64,000 bases of DNA, from NCBI GenBank assembly GCA_015680685.1, contig MNCI01015627.1, forward strand, positions 509,809 through 573,808, given 5' to 3'. Positions 47,660 to 60,299 of the stretch are shown here, in pieces. A program made the translations under genes and the position numbers. The notes under the pieces were generated by a model. That model had not been told where the DNA came from. It ran no database searches and saw only the letters and a program-made list of their open reading frames with translations. Positions within the stretch are counted from its first letter, which is position 1; the number at the start of each line of letters is the position of its first letter. The stretch comes from Gnetum montanum (Eukaryota; Streptophyta; Gnetopsida; Gnetales; Gnetaceae).

Positions 47660-50600
47660 TATGAATATGCTAGGCCCTACTAGTGACTATGCTGGCATAG
47701 TGTAGTCCTACCTACCTCTAGTGTAGTTGACCTTCATAGGCACTTTCCAAGGCTTCGTATGATTATTTTTGGGCTCTTAGTTATCTAAATTGCTAGTGTA
47801 AGGGATAGTATTAAAAATTAGTATGTTCTAGTACTGTTTTGAGTTTCCAAAATGTTGAAAATCATGTTCCAAGAGGTGACTACACTGGGCTATTAGGCCT
47901 TAGCATAGTCACAAGGAATGACTATGTCTATGGGATTTCTAGGCTAAAACAAAGTGAAATTTTCTCTTGGGAGCCATGGGAATAAGGTTTTGGTAATTAT
48001 GGATTAATTTTGGACCATTCTGAGTACTTTACTATTAGTTTTTATTGATACATTTTTCATTCTAGGAGGAACTACACTAGCCCAGCATAGTGCTTGGCTT
48101 CCTTCCCATAGTCATGAGTGAAAAAGGAATTCTAGTGAGTTTCAAAGCTTGATCAACTATCCTAATGAGCTTCTAGGATCATTGGTAACATTGGCTAAGG
48201 TTTTGGTTCAGAAATTACCAATTTTCATGCTTGTTTTGGCCTTGAATTCCAAAATACCATGGGACTACATTAAGTATGATATTCCTACTATAGTCAATGA
48301 TTTTAGATGGAAAAAGGTTAAAAAGGAATGAATTTTGGCTCATTTCCCAAGGTTCCAAGGTTTGGGCATGTTCCAGTAGGGTTTTGGATCTTTTCAGGAG
48401 TTAATTTGGATAGTTATGGAGCTGTTCTAGCCACTCGCAAGTAGGCTATGTTGGGCTTTGGTAGGAACTATGTTGGCCCAATGTAGGGACTAGGGAAGGC
48501 TAAACAATTAAGCTTCATTGTTGAATTTAACTCCAATTGACCCTGGGACTCCTAGAAGTGCAATTTGAGCAAATTTGTCAATTTTTTAGTTTTATGAGGA
48601 CTACGCTGGGCTTGAAGGAAGACTATGTTGGCCTAGTGTATCCATATTCATGTTTAGCATAGTTAGCATTTATAGATTAGAAATGATAAGAGAAGTTAGG
48701 TTCCATGGTTAGACAATCTCCAAAGAGGTGCTAGGCTTGACCATAAGTGGATTTGATGTATGTTTAACCAACTTTGGGTAGTTTGGTATGGACTACATTG
48801 GGGATTGAGAGGGACCATGCTAGCCTAGTGTAGTCCTAGTTAGTCCTCAATGTATTCATGGTTTGGGAGATCAAAAAGGATGAATTTCGTCTCACATGTA
48901 AGGTCTCATGATCTCGATGTGTCTTGACAAGGTCTTGTAGTCACCAGTAGTGTTTTCTAAATGATGTTTCACCTACTATGGAGTTCATGGTATGGACTAC
49001 ACTATGCTTATGATGGGACTACACTAGCCTAGCATAGTCCTACCTTCTTACTAGCATAGTCTAGGCTTGGATGATTACCAAGAGTTTCCATGATTAATAG
49101 GAAGTTCCAACAAGATTTTAGAGTCAACTACCAGTAAAATGATGTCATTTTGAGGCAACTTTGATTGATTTTTTATGCAATATGATGGGTTTGTAGAGGG
49201 ACTACACTAGCCTAATGTATTCACAATCTTTTGTCAATGTAGTCAAGGTTGTGGTAGTCAAAAATCATGATAAATCCAAGTTTCGAGATCATAGAGGCTT
49301 GGATAGGCTTCCAAGGTTTCTTGGTAGTGATCCTAGGTCACTTGGGATGGTTTTTGATAATTTTTAAGGGACTACACTAGGCCCTGAGGAGGGAGTATGT
49401 TGGCCCATCATAGTCCTCCTCTCCTCTTAGTGTAGTCTAGTTGGAAAGGTCAAAAACTTTAAAAAATTATAGTTTTCATTGTTGGAAGGCTTTAAATGGC
49501 ATTTTATAATTTTTAGATGTCAATTTCCATGCTTTTTGATATTCTTCATAATTTTTCAAGGGGAATATGTTGGGTTTGTATTGGACTAAGTTGGCCCAGC
49601 ATAGTCCTTATCTCTCCTAGCATAGTCCAAGTTTATGATGGCTAAAATGGTGAAAAAATGCAGAATTTGTTGCCAAAAAGCTTTGAATGGAGTTCTAGGA
49701 TTTTTTTGGAGGTTAGTTTTTCATGGTTTCTTAGTGGATTCTCCAACTTGGGATGGACTATGTTGGGCTCAAGCCTAGACCACACTAGCCTACTGTAGTA
49801 CTTCTCCTCCACTCATTGTAGTTCATGTTATGTATGCCAAACTATGAAGGAAGTGGTAATATTTGACCATTTAACCAAGGTTGGTATCTTGGGGTTTCTA
49901 GAAGTTTAGTTGGAGTTCACACATGATGGTTTCTTGGGTTTTGAGTGGAATACACTAGGTAGTCATTAGGACTATGCTAGCCTAGCATAGTCGTCCCAAT
50001 CCTTAGCATAGTCCCATTTTGGAACACACTTTTATTGATTTTCTTGAGGTTTTTGTATGATCGATTGTCAATTTGGGGTTACTATGGGTCTTGTTGAGGT
50101 GTGGAAGCTTCCAAAGGAAATGTTAGAGGTGGATAAGGGTATGTATGGTGCCTATTGACCTTGGAATCTTAGGACTACACTAGCCCAATGTAGTCCCTAG
50201 GTTTCCTTAACATAGTCATGGTAGAAAAGAAAAATATGACACTATTAACTACAATTGACCATGCCTTGAGCTTGCTAGAGGATCAAACTAGGGTTTTCAT
50301 GAACAATGTGTTAATTTAGGGTCAACTTAGGGTTGAATGAACTAAGAGAGTTACTTGGGATTGCAAGAAGGCAAGATGTGCTAGTGGACTATGTTGGATA
50401 GTAGCCAAGACTATGCTGGTCCAATGTAATCCTTCACTTCTCTTAGCGTAGTCAATGAGGAAGCTTGATCTCTTTGACCAAGTTTTGGTGCTATCAAGAA
50501 TTATAGCTAGGGTTTTTTTGAGGTTGGATGATCAATTTGGAGGTCTTTGGAGGTTGGATGCATTGTTGGAAGTTCATCCCATTATGGACTAAGCTGGCAA

Positions 50601-51180
50601 TAGTTGGGACTACATTGGCCCAGCATAATCATTGTCTCCCTTTTAGCATAGTCTTGGTGTCCCATCAAAAAATTTCATACTTTCCTATATTCTTGGTGTT
50701 GCAGGGCATATAAGTTAGGGTTTAGGTGGATGTGGTGGAAATGGTAGCTGTATATGGCTTCTTGGGGTGTTAACCCTAGTGTAGTTTAGTAAGGAAACTA
50801 CTACTCCCAACATAGTCATGGCCCTTTTTCCATTCTTGGAGCATCTAGTGTGAGGCCTAGTCAGAATTGGTAAGTTTTTTAGGCACAACCCACATAACCT
50901 CACACAGTTCCTACTTTCTAATTTTTGATGTCCAAGTAAAGTGGAGTTCCAAAATGAAATAAGGATCTCCACTTGGACACTTAGGTTTATCATTGATGTA
51001 AATTGTAAAAGTTGGAAAAATTGTTGTTATTTTTTCCACTTCTTGTCACTACACCCTAGTTTGAGAACTTTTTTGCCATTGTTATTGTCTACTATCCTGC
51101 TTAGTGTAGTAGAAACTACTTTTGGACTACTGCCAATGTAGTAGCAGTTGTTAGTGAACTTCTGCCAACATAGTGCTATT
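47660..51180. repeat. About 17-unit array, 195-bp period, each with a CpG-derived palindrome
   Basis: Units recur near 47675, 47877, 48068, 48260, 48446, 48598, 48788, 48990, 49197, 49369, 49560, 49752, 49945, 50172, 50386, 50583 and 50772 (mean spacing about 194 bp). Each contains ggactacactg...ggactacactag-cctagcatagtcc...ttagcatagtcc. The core reconstructs as GGACTACGCTAG, a central base, then CTAGCGTAGTCC. A perfect copy with TG/CA in place of CG is at 49970-49992 (11-bp arms). Linkers between cores are poorly conserved. It lies between truncated element D and C's ORF1, and the same motif is in D's U3, so it is probably an expanded U3 or untranslated region of the Tat/Ogre-like family. 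Confidence 0.8.
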
Positions 51181-52372
51181 AGACCTACCCAAAAGCCAAG
51201 ATTTCTACATTTCAAGTTCTATTCTTGGCACTATGATAAAGAAAAAGGCTCCTATTCAGAATCCTATGTTAGCATTTTTATTCATTTTTGGCATTACCTA
51301 GGCTTTGGGTTTTGGTTATGTTGATGTTCAAATGCTTTTCCCCTAAATTTCATGGGTTTTGTGCTTTTTCCATCAAAAAAAGCAATGTCACTTTTGGATA
51401 CAGTTAGGTTTTTAATTCTTCTAAGATCATAGGATTATTTTCTATCATTTTTTGATCAATGGGATTTTTTAACGACAATTTTTCTAAATAGATAATTTTC
51501 TATGGTTGTTTCCATCAAGCTACATCAAGTGGGTTTTCTATTTTAAGGTCATTTTCTATTTAAGATGTGTATTTTTTTCTATAGGAAATGGTTAAGAAAT
51601 TATAAGTTTATTGTTATGTATTTTTATGATTCAAGAATTCCAACAAATCTTGAATCAGTAAATTTCAATGAATGGTTTGGTTGTTATGGTTATTTCTAGT
51701 TCCTTGTGTGAAAATGGGTTTTGGCATAATGGTCACACTTAGGTCACTTCTGTAATTTTTTTGAAAATATGGTTAATAATTTTTATGGTTTCTTATTATG
51801 GGGTTGTATTTTGTTGTTTTACAATTCCAATAGCTAAGGAATCATCAAATTCTATTTAGCAAGAAATTAGTGATGATCGTTTCCATTTGGTTATGTGAAA
51901 TCATGGTTACAAGGCTATTATGCATTTATCCCCTTGAAGATGGGCAATGTTGAGATTGTAAATTTTTTTTTGTAATGGCCAATCATCTAGGGGACATCTT
52001 GGGATGTTAGGAAAGGGCTAAAAGTGATTTAGATCAAACTAATTTTTTTTTTCATATTTTTCTAAGTGTTTTCCTATGGCTGTTTTAGTGCTAAGTATGA
52101 AATTTGGTTGAATATTGGTTGTAGACATGGGTTGTATGTTGAATTTTTTCTAAGTGTAGAATTATCCATAAAAGCTTAGAATTTAGTCCTATACTATCAC
52201 TTTCATGTTTTTAGTCCTAAACTATCAATTCCATGTTTTTGGTTGTAATCAATCATTATTACAATTTTAATTTTAAATAGTTATTTTATGTAAATTGTTT
52301 CAAATTTTGTTTAAGTGTTATTTTCTATGTTTAATAGCTATAAGGCTTTTATTTTAAGTTTGTATGGTATAA
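51181..52372 (+). other. Leader region upstream of C ORF1
   Basis: T-rich, noncoding. A degraded TATA region may lie near 51225-51260 by comparison with D's U3 (ggcactatgataaag; tcctattcagaatcc). No primer-binding site was recognised between here and ORF1, so C's 5' LTR boundary is unknown. Confidence 0.35.
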
Positions 52373-55300
52373 TTGGTTATGGTTGGATGTTATCTGATCT
52401 TCTTGAAGCTCATCTTGGTGTTAATAGAGATGGTGGGGTTGTTATGTTGTATTCACCTCCCTAGGGCTAATTTCCCAATTTCAAATATGGAATGGGATCA
52501 CAATGGGATATGGTTTAGGCTAGGGGCCAAAGACTTCCTTGCGTACCCCCTACGAAACTTCAATGTGATGGTTTGATCACACTTGAACACTAAGGCTATA
52601 GTGGTGATCATAGAGACCATTTTGCCTAGGTCTTCTAGCTTGATTGTCAAGTTCCTGATAGATGAACCTAAAGCTCATGCGGAGGGAGTGAAAAATGATG
52701 GCACTACTACTATGGGTTCTCACAAATTATCAACAATTTGGGAGATGCTTGAATTTAGCCAATATAGTAGGAACAACACTTTAATTATTGACCATCATGA
52801 ACATACATTGTTTCAAAATCCTTTAGGCACTGTTGATCGCATAGAGGGCTAAGTAAGGTTGTCCTTGGTTTATGGTTATTTTTCATAGTTGTGAACTTAA
52901 GTTATGACAATTTTTGTTATTTCACTTGCTTATAGGTTCAGGATGGATGAACACGGCTTGATCAAATGTGATGACCTCTTGCTGCTAGCCCATACATCTC
53001 TAGAGGTGTTCACCAAAAGTTCAAATGTAAGGCTTATAGTGATGGAATAGCTAGAAGCTGATCTCAAAGCTAGCATTAGAAGCCATTTTAAGGCTTATAT
53101 GAGATGCCTAGTGAATGGATTGATTAATTACTAGTGGGAAAACCCATCTCTTAATGACCTAGACATAAATCCATCCCTAGAGTTCCTAAGATGCATCCAT
53201 CTAATAGGTGAAGTGAGTATTTTTACTTTTTTGATTTTAAGCTACTCATATGCTACTATTTTTCTAGTTACTTTGGTTTTGGTTGTTTAAGTAGTTGTAT
53301 TTTTGTTTTAACTTAGTTATATTTTTGTTGTAACTTGCCTTACATGACATGCCTACAGTAAGACGAACATGTTATTCCTTTTGTTATGTTACAAAAGCCA
53401 CTCTATCTGCTAAAGTTATGATTGTCACTTCAGGATGTGTTGAGGAGACCTTGATCCTCAAGTTCGATGAGGTGGAATCCACATAGAACTAGCTATCAGA
53501 ACATGTCCTTGATGCTATATGTGCGAGAGTTGTACAAGTGGGCCTATTTGACCTCTTCTAGGCCCTAAGCCTAATTATTTCTATTGTAGAGATGTTGAAC
53601 ATCATTGACTCCTTTAGCCAAGGGGTTAGTAAGTTCACTACCCAAGTTCACGGTGTGACCATTGTTTTGGATGTTAGTGCATCCACCTTCAGTGATCTCT
53701 TTAGCCTTCTAAATGATGAAATGTTGGTTATCACCAAAGTAGCTAGGGAGGTGGATCACCAAGAGGAAGTAGAAGAGTAGCTAAACACTCATCATGGTGC
53801 CAAGGGATACTCTCTAAAGTGGATCATTGTTAGTTAGAGAAATTTATCCCTTATTTCGATCTTGGGAATTTCCTAAATTGTTATCATAGGAAAAGATCTT
53901 GGGTATGGAGCAAGCTTGGACCATGATGCAAGTTCTCACTAAGGATGCTTGATTCAACTAGGTTGTACACTTGGTTTTCAAGATATAATGGAAGATCCAA
54001 GAGCTTCGTAACAACCTCACTATGAAGTGCCACATGCACTTTGCACTTTTTTCCATTTACTTAGAGAGGTTTTTAGAGTTTCTAGTGGTGAGGAAGGATG
54101 GATGATGGGTTACCCAAGATCCATCCCAACTCACCATACCTTGGGTGAAGCTCTTAGCTCCAACCACATAGGTCCAAGACCTACCAAAAGCTATTGGTGA
54201 ATCACTGTCTATCATTACCAAGGAGATTAGTGGTAGTCATTGTGTATCCCCTAACAGCATAGGGGTGGAGCCTCTTATAGTACCATATAGCATTAAGAAG
54301 GCTCAACGGCCACACAAAGAGGGTAAGGAGATAGCTAGAACCAAGCTTAAGAGTCCTTTCATAGATAAACCAACACTAGTGATTAAGAAGCCTATGAAGA
54401 GGCCTAGGTCGACCATTAAACTTAGAGATGTACACCACGAAGTTAGAGGCATGCTATATTTTGATTTATTATTTCCTTAATTCATTTTAAAGTTATGGCT
54501 TTAATTAGTTACATGTTTTTTCATTTAGAAAAAGCATGCTAATTGCTTCTATGTTGTTTTGGCTAATGCCTTTGCGAATAATCAACTAGAATAAAAAGCC
54601 AAGGTTGTGTCAGTGGTAGCTAAGGAGGAGTGAAGGTCATAGGAGGAGGAAGAACTATAATGTTGGGAAGAGGAAATTATAAAGCATTACGAGGATGATG
54701 TATTGTAGAATGATGACTTATCTCCCATTCCTTTCATGGGCCACTTTGATGTCATGCTAGAGGATCCACAAATGAGTAAACCTTTTATTGCCATATCAGA
54801 GGACCTCCCAAGTATGTGTGATCTTTGATTTTAAGTGTTGTACATGTTATGTTTCATTGATTCATGTCTATCTTTGGCTATGGTTGTTGATTGCTTACCA
54901 CACTTGTTGTAGCTCAAGAGCCACTAGCAGAAGCCTCTACTTCTACCTTTTTCATGTAACCATGGGTGGAAACCCCTAATAAAATTGAATTTATGTAGGG
55001 TGTATCTAAAGATATGATCACCCGATTGTAGCAGATAGCTTCTAAGATTGGTAAGAAATTTAACCCATTTTTCCTTTATTATATTTATATTTTTTGGTCT
55101 TTTATTTGGTTTCCATGGTTTTTTACTTTTTGTTACTAATTGGTTTTAATTGTTGAACATTTTTTACATTGGTTATAATACCTAAACTAAGATGGGATCC
55201 TCACAAGCTAGTGAAGGTTGATGCATTACCTCCCTTATCTTTCAGTTTAGAGAATGTTCCTTGTGGGCTATATGAGGGTGCTACTAGATGTGCACTATGA

Positions 55301-56090
55301 TGTGCTAAGTCCTTGTGGGAATGTAGACATTCCAATGCATTCATATGGGAATAAGTTGTAGTATTGAGGAAGGAAAACAAAAAGATGAAAGAGGAGGTAA
55401 TAGACCTTAAGAACTACAAAGACCTCATAGAAGCCCAAGTGGACAATAGAGACTTGTTGCACACTAGGGAGATAACCTGGGATTATTATTGGAGTGCATT
55501 CTGAGGCAAGGTTACCCTTGCTAGAAAGGTAGCAGAATAAAAGCTTCAAATTGATCTCATTAATCACAAGGCTCGTGAGTGGAAAGATTGTTGTGGTTGG
55601 GTCCTTGAGTGGGATCATACACAAAAGGATCACAAATGAATGTATAAAGTAGAACGAGATGCTTACCTTAACTAGCTAAAGGATGAGTCTACTGAGAGAC
55701 AAAAGCTAGAATTATTCATGATGGACATCAACATGGATTAAGTCTATAAAATATTTTCAAAGAATGTGGTTGTAGATGACTCTCCTACTCGTGAGGTCAC
55801 TACTGCATTAAGGGAAACATCCACTACTACATTCTTGTGCAAGCCCCCTGCATGGAGTGAAATTGATAAGACTAATCTCCTAATGGATCTAAATAAAAAG
55901 AAGTGGAAAAGAATACATCCCTTCCCCATATGAAGAAATTTCTCTAAATGATGTCTATTCTAGTATCCTAGCCCAATGGATTGTCGAAGAGGAGGAAGAT
56001 GATAAGCCTACCTTTGGGGAACAATAGGAAGAAGAGGATGAATTTAGGGTAGAATCCGAACCTAAAAATATCCTTTGAGGTCTATTCAAC
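52373..56090 (+). pseudogene. ORF1 of element C: multi-exon accessory ORF upstream of gag
   Basis: Exon 1 (52373-52852) has IEMVGLLCCIHLPRANFP, FRLGAKDFLAYPLRNFNVM and VIIETILPRSSSLIVKFLID. Later exons: 53592-53780; about 54030-54448 (YLERFLEFLVVRKDG, WVTQDPSQLTIPWVK, then a Lys/Arg-rich run); 54529-54811; 54913-55050; and 55192-56090, a coiled coil (VLRKENKKMKEEVIDLKNYK) with an acidic tail (WIVEEEEDDKPTF). Candidate introns are about 52853-52941, 53213-53433, 54449-54528 (GC donor), 54812-54912 and 55051-55191. The last three recur at matching places in E. Extra ORFs upstream of gag are known in Ogre elements; I do not recognise this protein. Several stops make it a pseudogene. Confidence 0.6.
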
Positions 56091-56278
56091 CAAACATCCC
56101 CCAATGTCACAAAAATTTCCCCTAATGCCTTTTTTTTCTACATGGGCATGATGCCACCATCTTCCACTTCTTCACACCCTACTACAATAGACCCCACACT
56201 ACTTGTAGTAACACATCACACTTAGTCAATCCCACAAACAACAAATTATAACATATCAATTTCATTTGCAATATAGCC

Positions 56279-59224
56279 ATGAAATACAAAACCATTAATG
56301 GTGGGTTTTACCATCACAAATCCTTTAACTACTCACATGGGGTCCACCATGAGAGCCCCAACAACACAAGGGTCACACACCACATTTGTCCCATTTGTGC
56401 CTTAAGTACTAGCACAAACATCTTTTTCTTTGTTTGGCCCATAATCAACAACCACAATGCAACCTTTTCCTTCTATCATGCAACCCATAACAAGGCCACA
56501 AGCCTCACAATGGATACCATAACCTTATGTACAAACCTCATAAACTATGAGGCAATTGCAAGGCTTGGATCAAGCCTTCCAAATGATCTAAGACCTAACA
56601 AAAGAATTGAAGAGGGTTAAAGCCTCTACCACACAAATCGTTAAGCTTATGGACTTCTACCAGGATGATCCTATAAGTCCTATAGTCCCATCCTTGATAA
56701 ATCCTCATAGTCCCCATTCCACAATTTAGAAAATATAACAAAGAAGGTGATCCTAATAGTCACCTTATCACCTTTTGATCTAAATGTTTGCTCTTGCAAC
56801 CATGGCCTCATAACATCATGAGGATTTTCCTTATATCTTTGACTAGGAAAGCACTTGCTTGGTATTGCACATTATCGAAAGGATATATATCCTCTCCGGA
56901 AGACTTAGTAGCCAAGTTTATCAACTACTTCAAGTATAACTTAAAGCCTAACACAACACTTGACCAACTCATGAAGGTCAATCAAGGGCCCTTAGAACTT
57001 GTACAAAAATTCATTCAGTGGGAATGAACTACTGAATGAAATACCAAAGCCCATAGCTAAAGCTCACTTGTTAGCCATATTCAAGGAAGTAGTTAATGAC
57101 TTCATCAAGTTAAAACTTTACTACCTCGATCCACAGTCCCTTAGCCAAGCATTCTCACAAACTAAAAACATAGAAGATGTTGTAGAGGCTAGCCATGATT
57201 TGACTTATATATCATATAAAAACCAATACATTCAAACAAATAAAGAAAAATTCAAACAAAGAAACACTACCATATCAACCGCAACTAAGAAAAACAAGAC
57301 TAGGAACCAAGGGACAAAGGTCAAACCACCCAAGGCTCCCACCAATGATCACAGTAACCAACCATTAACTTCTCAGACTTATACATCAACAACAAAAAAA
57401 CCTAACTTCAAAAGGAAGAACATGTCTAAGTACACTAAGTTGCCACTAAAACCATCTGAGTTGCTCGATCAACTATTAAGAAGTGGGTGCATGCAACATA
57501 AACAAATGACTGAAGCCACTTGAAAGAAACATGAGTGACTATGTGAAATAGCTAAAGATCCCTCTCAAGCAATGAAATGTGATCCCCTGTTGCCTAGATA
57601 CTTCAAGTTAGACTGCTTTTGCAATTATCATCAAGTACTCGGTTGTGATACAAACTTGTTCTTTGCACTGAAGGATGACCTACAGAGGATGATAGATAGG
57701 GGGAAATTGGTCTTAGATGCTTCTAACATAGTTTGATCATAAAACCAGTAAATGTAGTTCTATAAAGACCTATTGAATGTCAATGATTACCCTTATGTTA
57801 TTTTAGCATTCAACATTGATGACAATCAGAGACCTACAAAAGAACTATTCATGATCGAAGTACTCCCTTACAATGAGAGAGCTTCTTCAGCTTCTGATAA
57901 CTAAATATCTTTCTTTGTTGTGAGGGTACCATCATGAATATCTCCAAGAGATCCTTTTTTCATCAATGTTCCCTAACCCAATATAACCCAAAACGTTGTA
58001 GGCCAACCAATTGTACAACAACCCCCTATGGTAGCCAATGTTACTGCCTCTTCATTACAACCAAAGGTTGATAATCAAAAAATTTCAGCCAACCAAAGGA
58101 GAAAGTATAAGAAAATGCTTGATAATAAGGGAAACAAGCAGATGGAGGCATGAAAGGAAGTGTGCCCACCAAAGCCCACTCCCATCTTGGCTATACCTAT
58201 GACCTCCTCTACCCTATCTCCTTCAACCAACAAGCCAAAAGAGGGTGCTAAAGCCCACAACCAAAATAACAAAGAAGAGTCATAGTAGCTAGAGCCTAAA
58301 ACTAAAGTCTACCTTTTGGGACATATGGAGGAAGTAAAGCACAACTAGGGTGACAAGCCCATGGCCAACGATAAAAAATTTCTTAATGCAATGGACCAAG
58401 TTAAATAATCCCTGAAGAAGAAAAAAGCCACCTTAAGCTTATAGGACCTAATTATGACTGTCACCATAGATTGTGAGGCACTAGTTAAAATGTTAACCTC
58501 CATACCTATTAGTGAGGATATTCTTGCTAATGAGGAAGCCATTCATGAAGTTATGATTCCTCCCTCACCAGGGGAGGACAAATCAACATCCTTAACATTT
58601 TGCAATAGCAAAATTAAGGTTAATCCCCAAAATGACAAGGTGAATATAGCCCCTATATTCATAATCATATGCATAGGATAATTTAAAATACATCGAGTGC
58701 ATGTTGATAATGGAGCAATAACCAACGTCATCCCATGCACCATCATTGAACACTTGGTTTTAATTGACCAAGTACAACCTATGGTCATTGTAGCTCTTAA
58801 GTCCTTCAATGAATCAAGGCTTGCTATCAAGGGTTCTATCCCCTTAGAGTTTGTAGCTAGAGAATAATCTCTTATAACTACAAACGTCTTGGTGGTGAAA
58901 GAGACACCAAGATTCAACCTAATCTTAGGAAGACCTTAGTTGGCTCAATTATGAGTTGTCTTCTCATCCATCCATTAGGAAATTTACCTTCGTTACGAGG
59001 AAGGTGAAATCATCATTTATGATGACAACATGGCTCTCCTAGCTATCAACAACATGGGCATAGAATAGGTGTCCAAAGTGGAGCATCAAGAAGAAGCTCC
59101 TATCCATGAAGGAAAAAAACCCAAGACAACCAATGACAATAATGAGAAGCAATGCAATACACTATGGGATGAGCTTCCTTTCAACATTATAAGAAAAGGG
59201 GATGGTAAGTACAAGCTTGTGTAG
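56279..59224 (+). pseudogene. gag-pro: gag-protease of element C (Tat/Ogre-like)
   Basis: N-terminal Thr/His/Asn-rich part at 56279-56620. The capsid core at 56788-57027 (IMRIFLISLTRKALAWYCTL, SPEDLVAKFINYFKYN) is in frame 1. After a +1 shift near 57000, a frame kept in phase from 56999 to 59224 carries about 15 nonsense codons. It holds a Lys-rich linker and a knuckle-like CFCNYHQVLGCDTN (57618-57660) followed by FALKDDLQRMIDRGKL. The aspartic protease has its active site as HVDNGAITNVIP (Asp codon 58706-58708) and FNLILGRP near 58915. It ends in PFNIIRKGDG at the splice donor (59205). No RT follows. Protease-to-RT splicing is known in Ogre elements. Confidence 0.75.
59205..59212 (+). promoter_or_regulatory. 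Candidate splice donor after C protease
   Basis: GATG|GTAAGTAC, a near-consensus plant 5' splice site, lies at the end of the protease frame. In Ogre elements this is where the PR-RT intron begins. The matching acceptor in this family is seen in element D at 47205. Confidence 0.55.
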
Positions 59225-59483
59225 TGTAGGCCTTACTCACTCCTTGATCTTGCAAAAATTAGGAAGAGTTTGCATAAGTGAAGTTTACCCTAAGCTTCCC
59301 TTGCCTTTATGTCCAAAGGCAACGATAGCCAAATAGCCATATTTTTTCTTTTGCAATTTATTATATATTTGTTATTCTATGCATGTAGCCTAAATTTATT
59401 TGTAGTATTACTTATTTGCCACAACCTTTCTTTATTTTTACTTATATTAAAAAAACATTTAAAAAGTACCTCTTTCAAACATT

Positions 59484-59767
59484 GGCCTGCTATAGGCCTA
59501 AAACTGGCACTATGACCCATTGAAGCCTAAAATTGTACTATGGCTCGCTAAGGCCTAAAACTAACACTATCGTCTGCTAAGGCCTAAAATTGGCACTATG
59601 GCCTGGCCTAAAATTGCCACCATAGACCACTAAGGCCTAAAACTAGCACTACTATTTGATAAGACATAATACTAGCACCATGGCCTGCTAAGGCCTAAAA
59701 CTTGCACTATGGTTTTCTATGACCTTAAATTGACATTCTCGTTCACTAAGACATTAAATTGGCAAAG
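59484..59767 (+). repeat. Tandem repeat, about 29-bp unit, 10 copies, in C's intron region
   Basis: Units such as ggcctgctaaggcctaaaac...cactat, diverged from each other by 10-30 percent. The core ggcctgctaaggcc is nearly palindromic. The array lies 280 bp after the splice donor; homologous arrays are in element D at 43497-43680 and 47546-47580. Confidence 0.85.
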
Positions 59768-60299
59768 TATCCATAATCAAAACTATATAAATTGTGCCCA
59801 TGATGGCCTAAAACTAGCAAACGTTTCGTTTATCTCTCATTACTTAGCCTATTATCACATCGATTAGAAATTTGATTATATAACCAAAAAATGTCAACAT
59901 AGCCATTTTTAACATTTACAACATAGATGCATATACCCAAGAAATAAAACCAAAAATTCAAATCTAAAAATTAAATTCTCATAACATACATAGCCATAAC
60001 CACAATGTGTAGTAATGATGTTAAAGAATAACCATTGATAACATAGTCTTGGCTAACCATAGCCATCAACATAAAAACAACAACAAACAGCCAACAATCT
60101 AAACTAGAGCAAGTTGTTGAGTAGCATCTAGAGCAGGAGGTGGTGGGTCATTCCAACCCTCATTGCTAGGATTGCCAATGTCTGCTAAGGCTTGACATGC
60201 ATCAACATATAGCTAGTTAGTAAACCATAGCCAAGATCATGACTTAAAACCAAAAAACTGAAACATAAAATAGATCAAACTTGTAGAGAGTCTAGCTCC
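59768..60299. other. Junction between elements C and E
   Basis: C's similarity ends near 59830 (last repeat-like piece ggcctaaaactagcaaacg at 59804-59822). E's minus-strand ORF1 is recognisable from about 60300. Between them is A-rich noncoding DNA. C is therefore truncated within its intron. Confidence 0.4.

Noticed and set aside
47660-51180. CRISPR-like array (palindromic repeats at regular spacing)
   Set aside because: The units are about 195 bp with diverged palindromes and homologous linkers, in plant retrotransposon context. No cas genes; not CRISPR.
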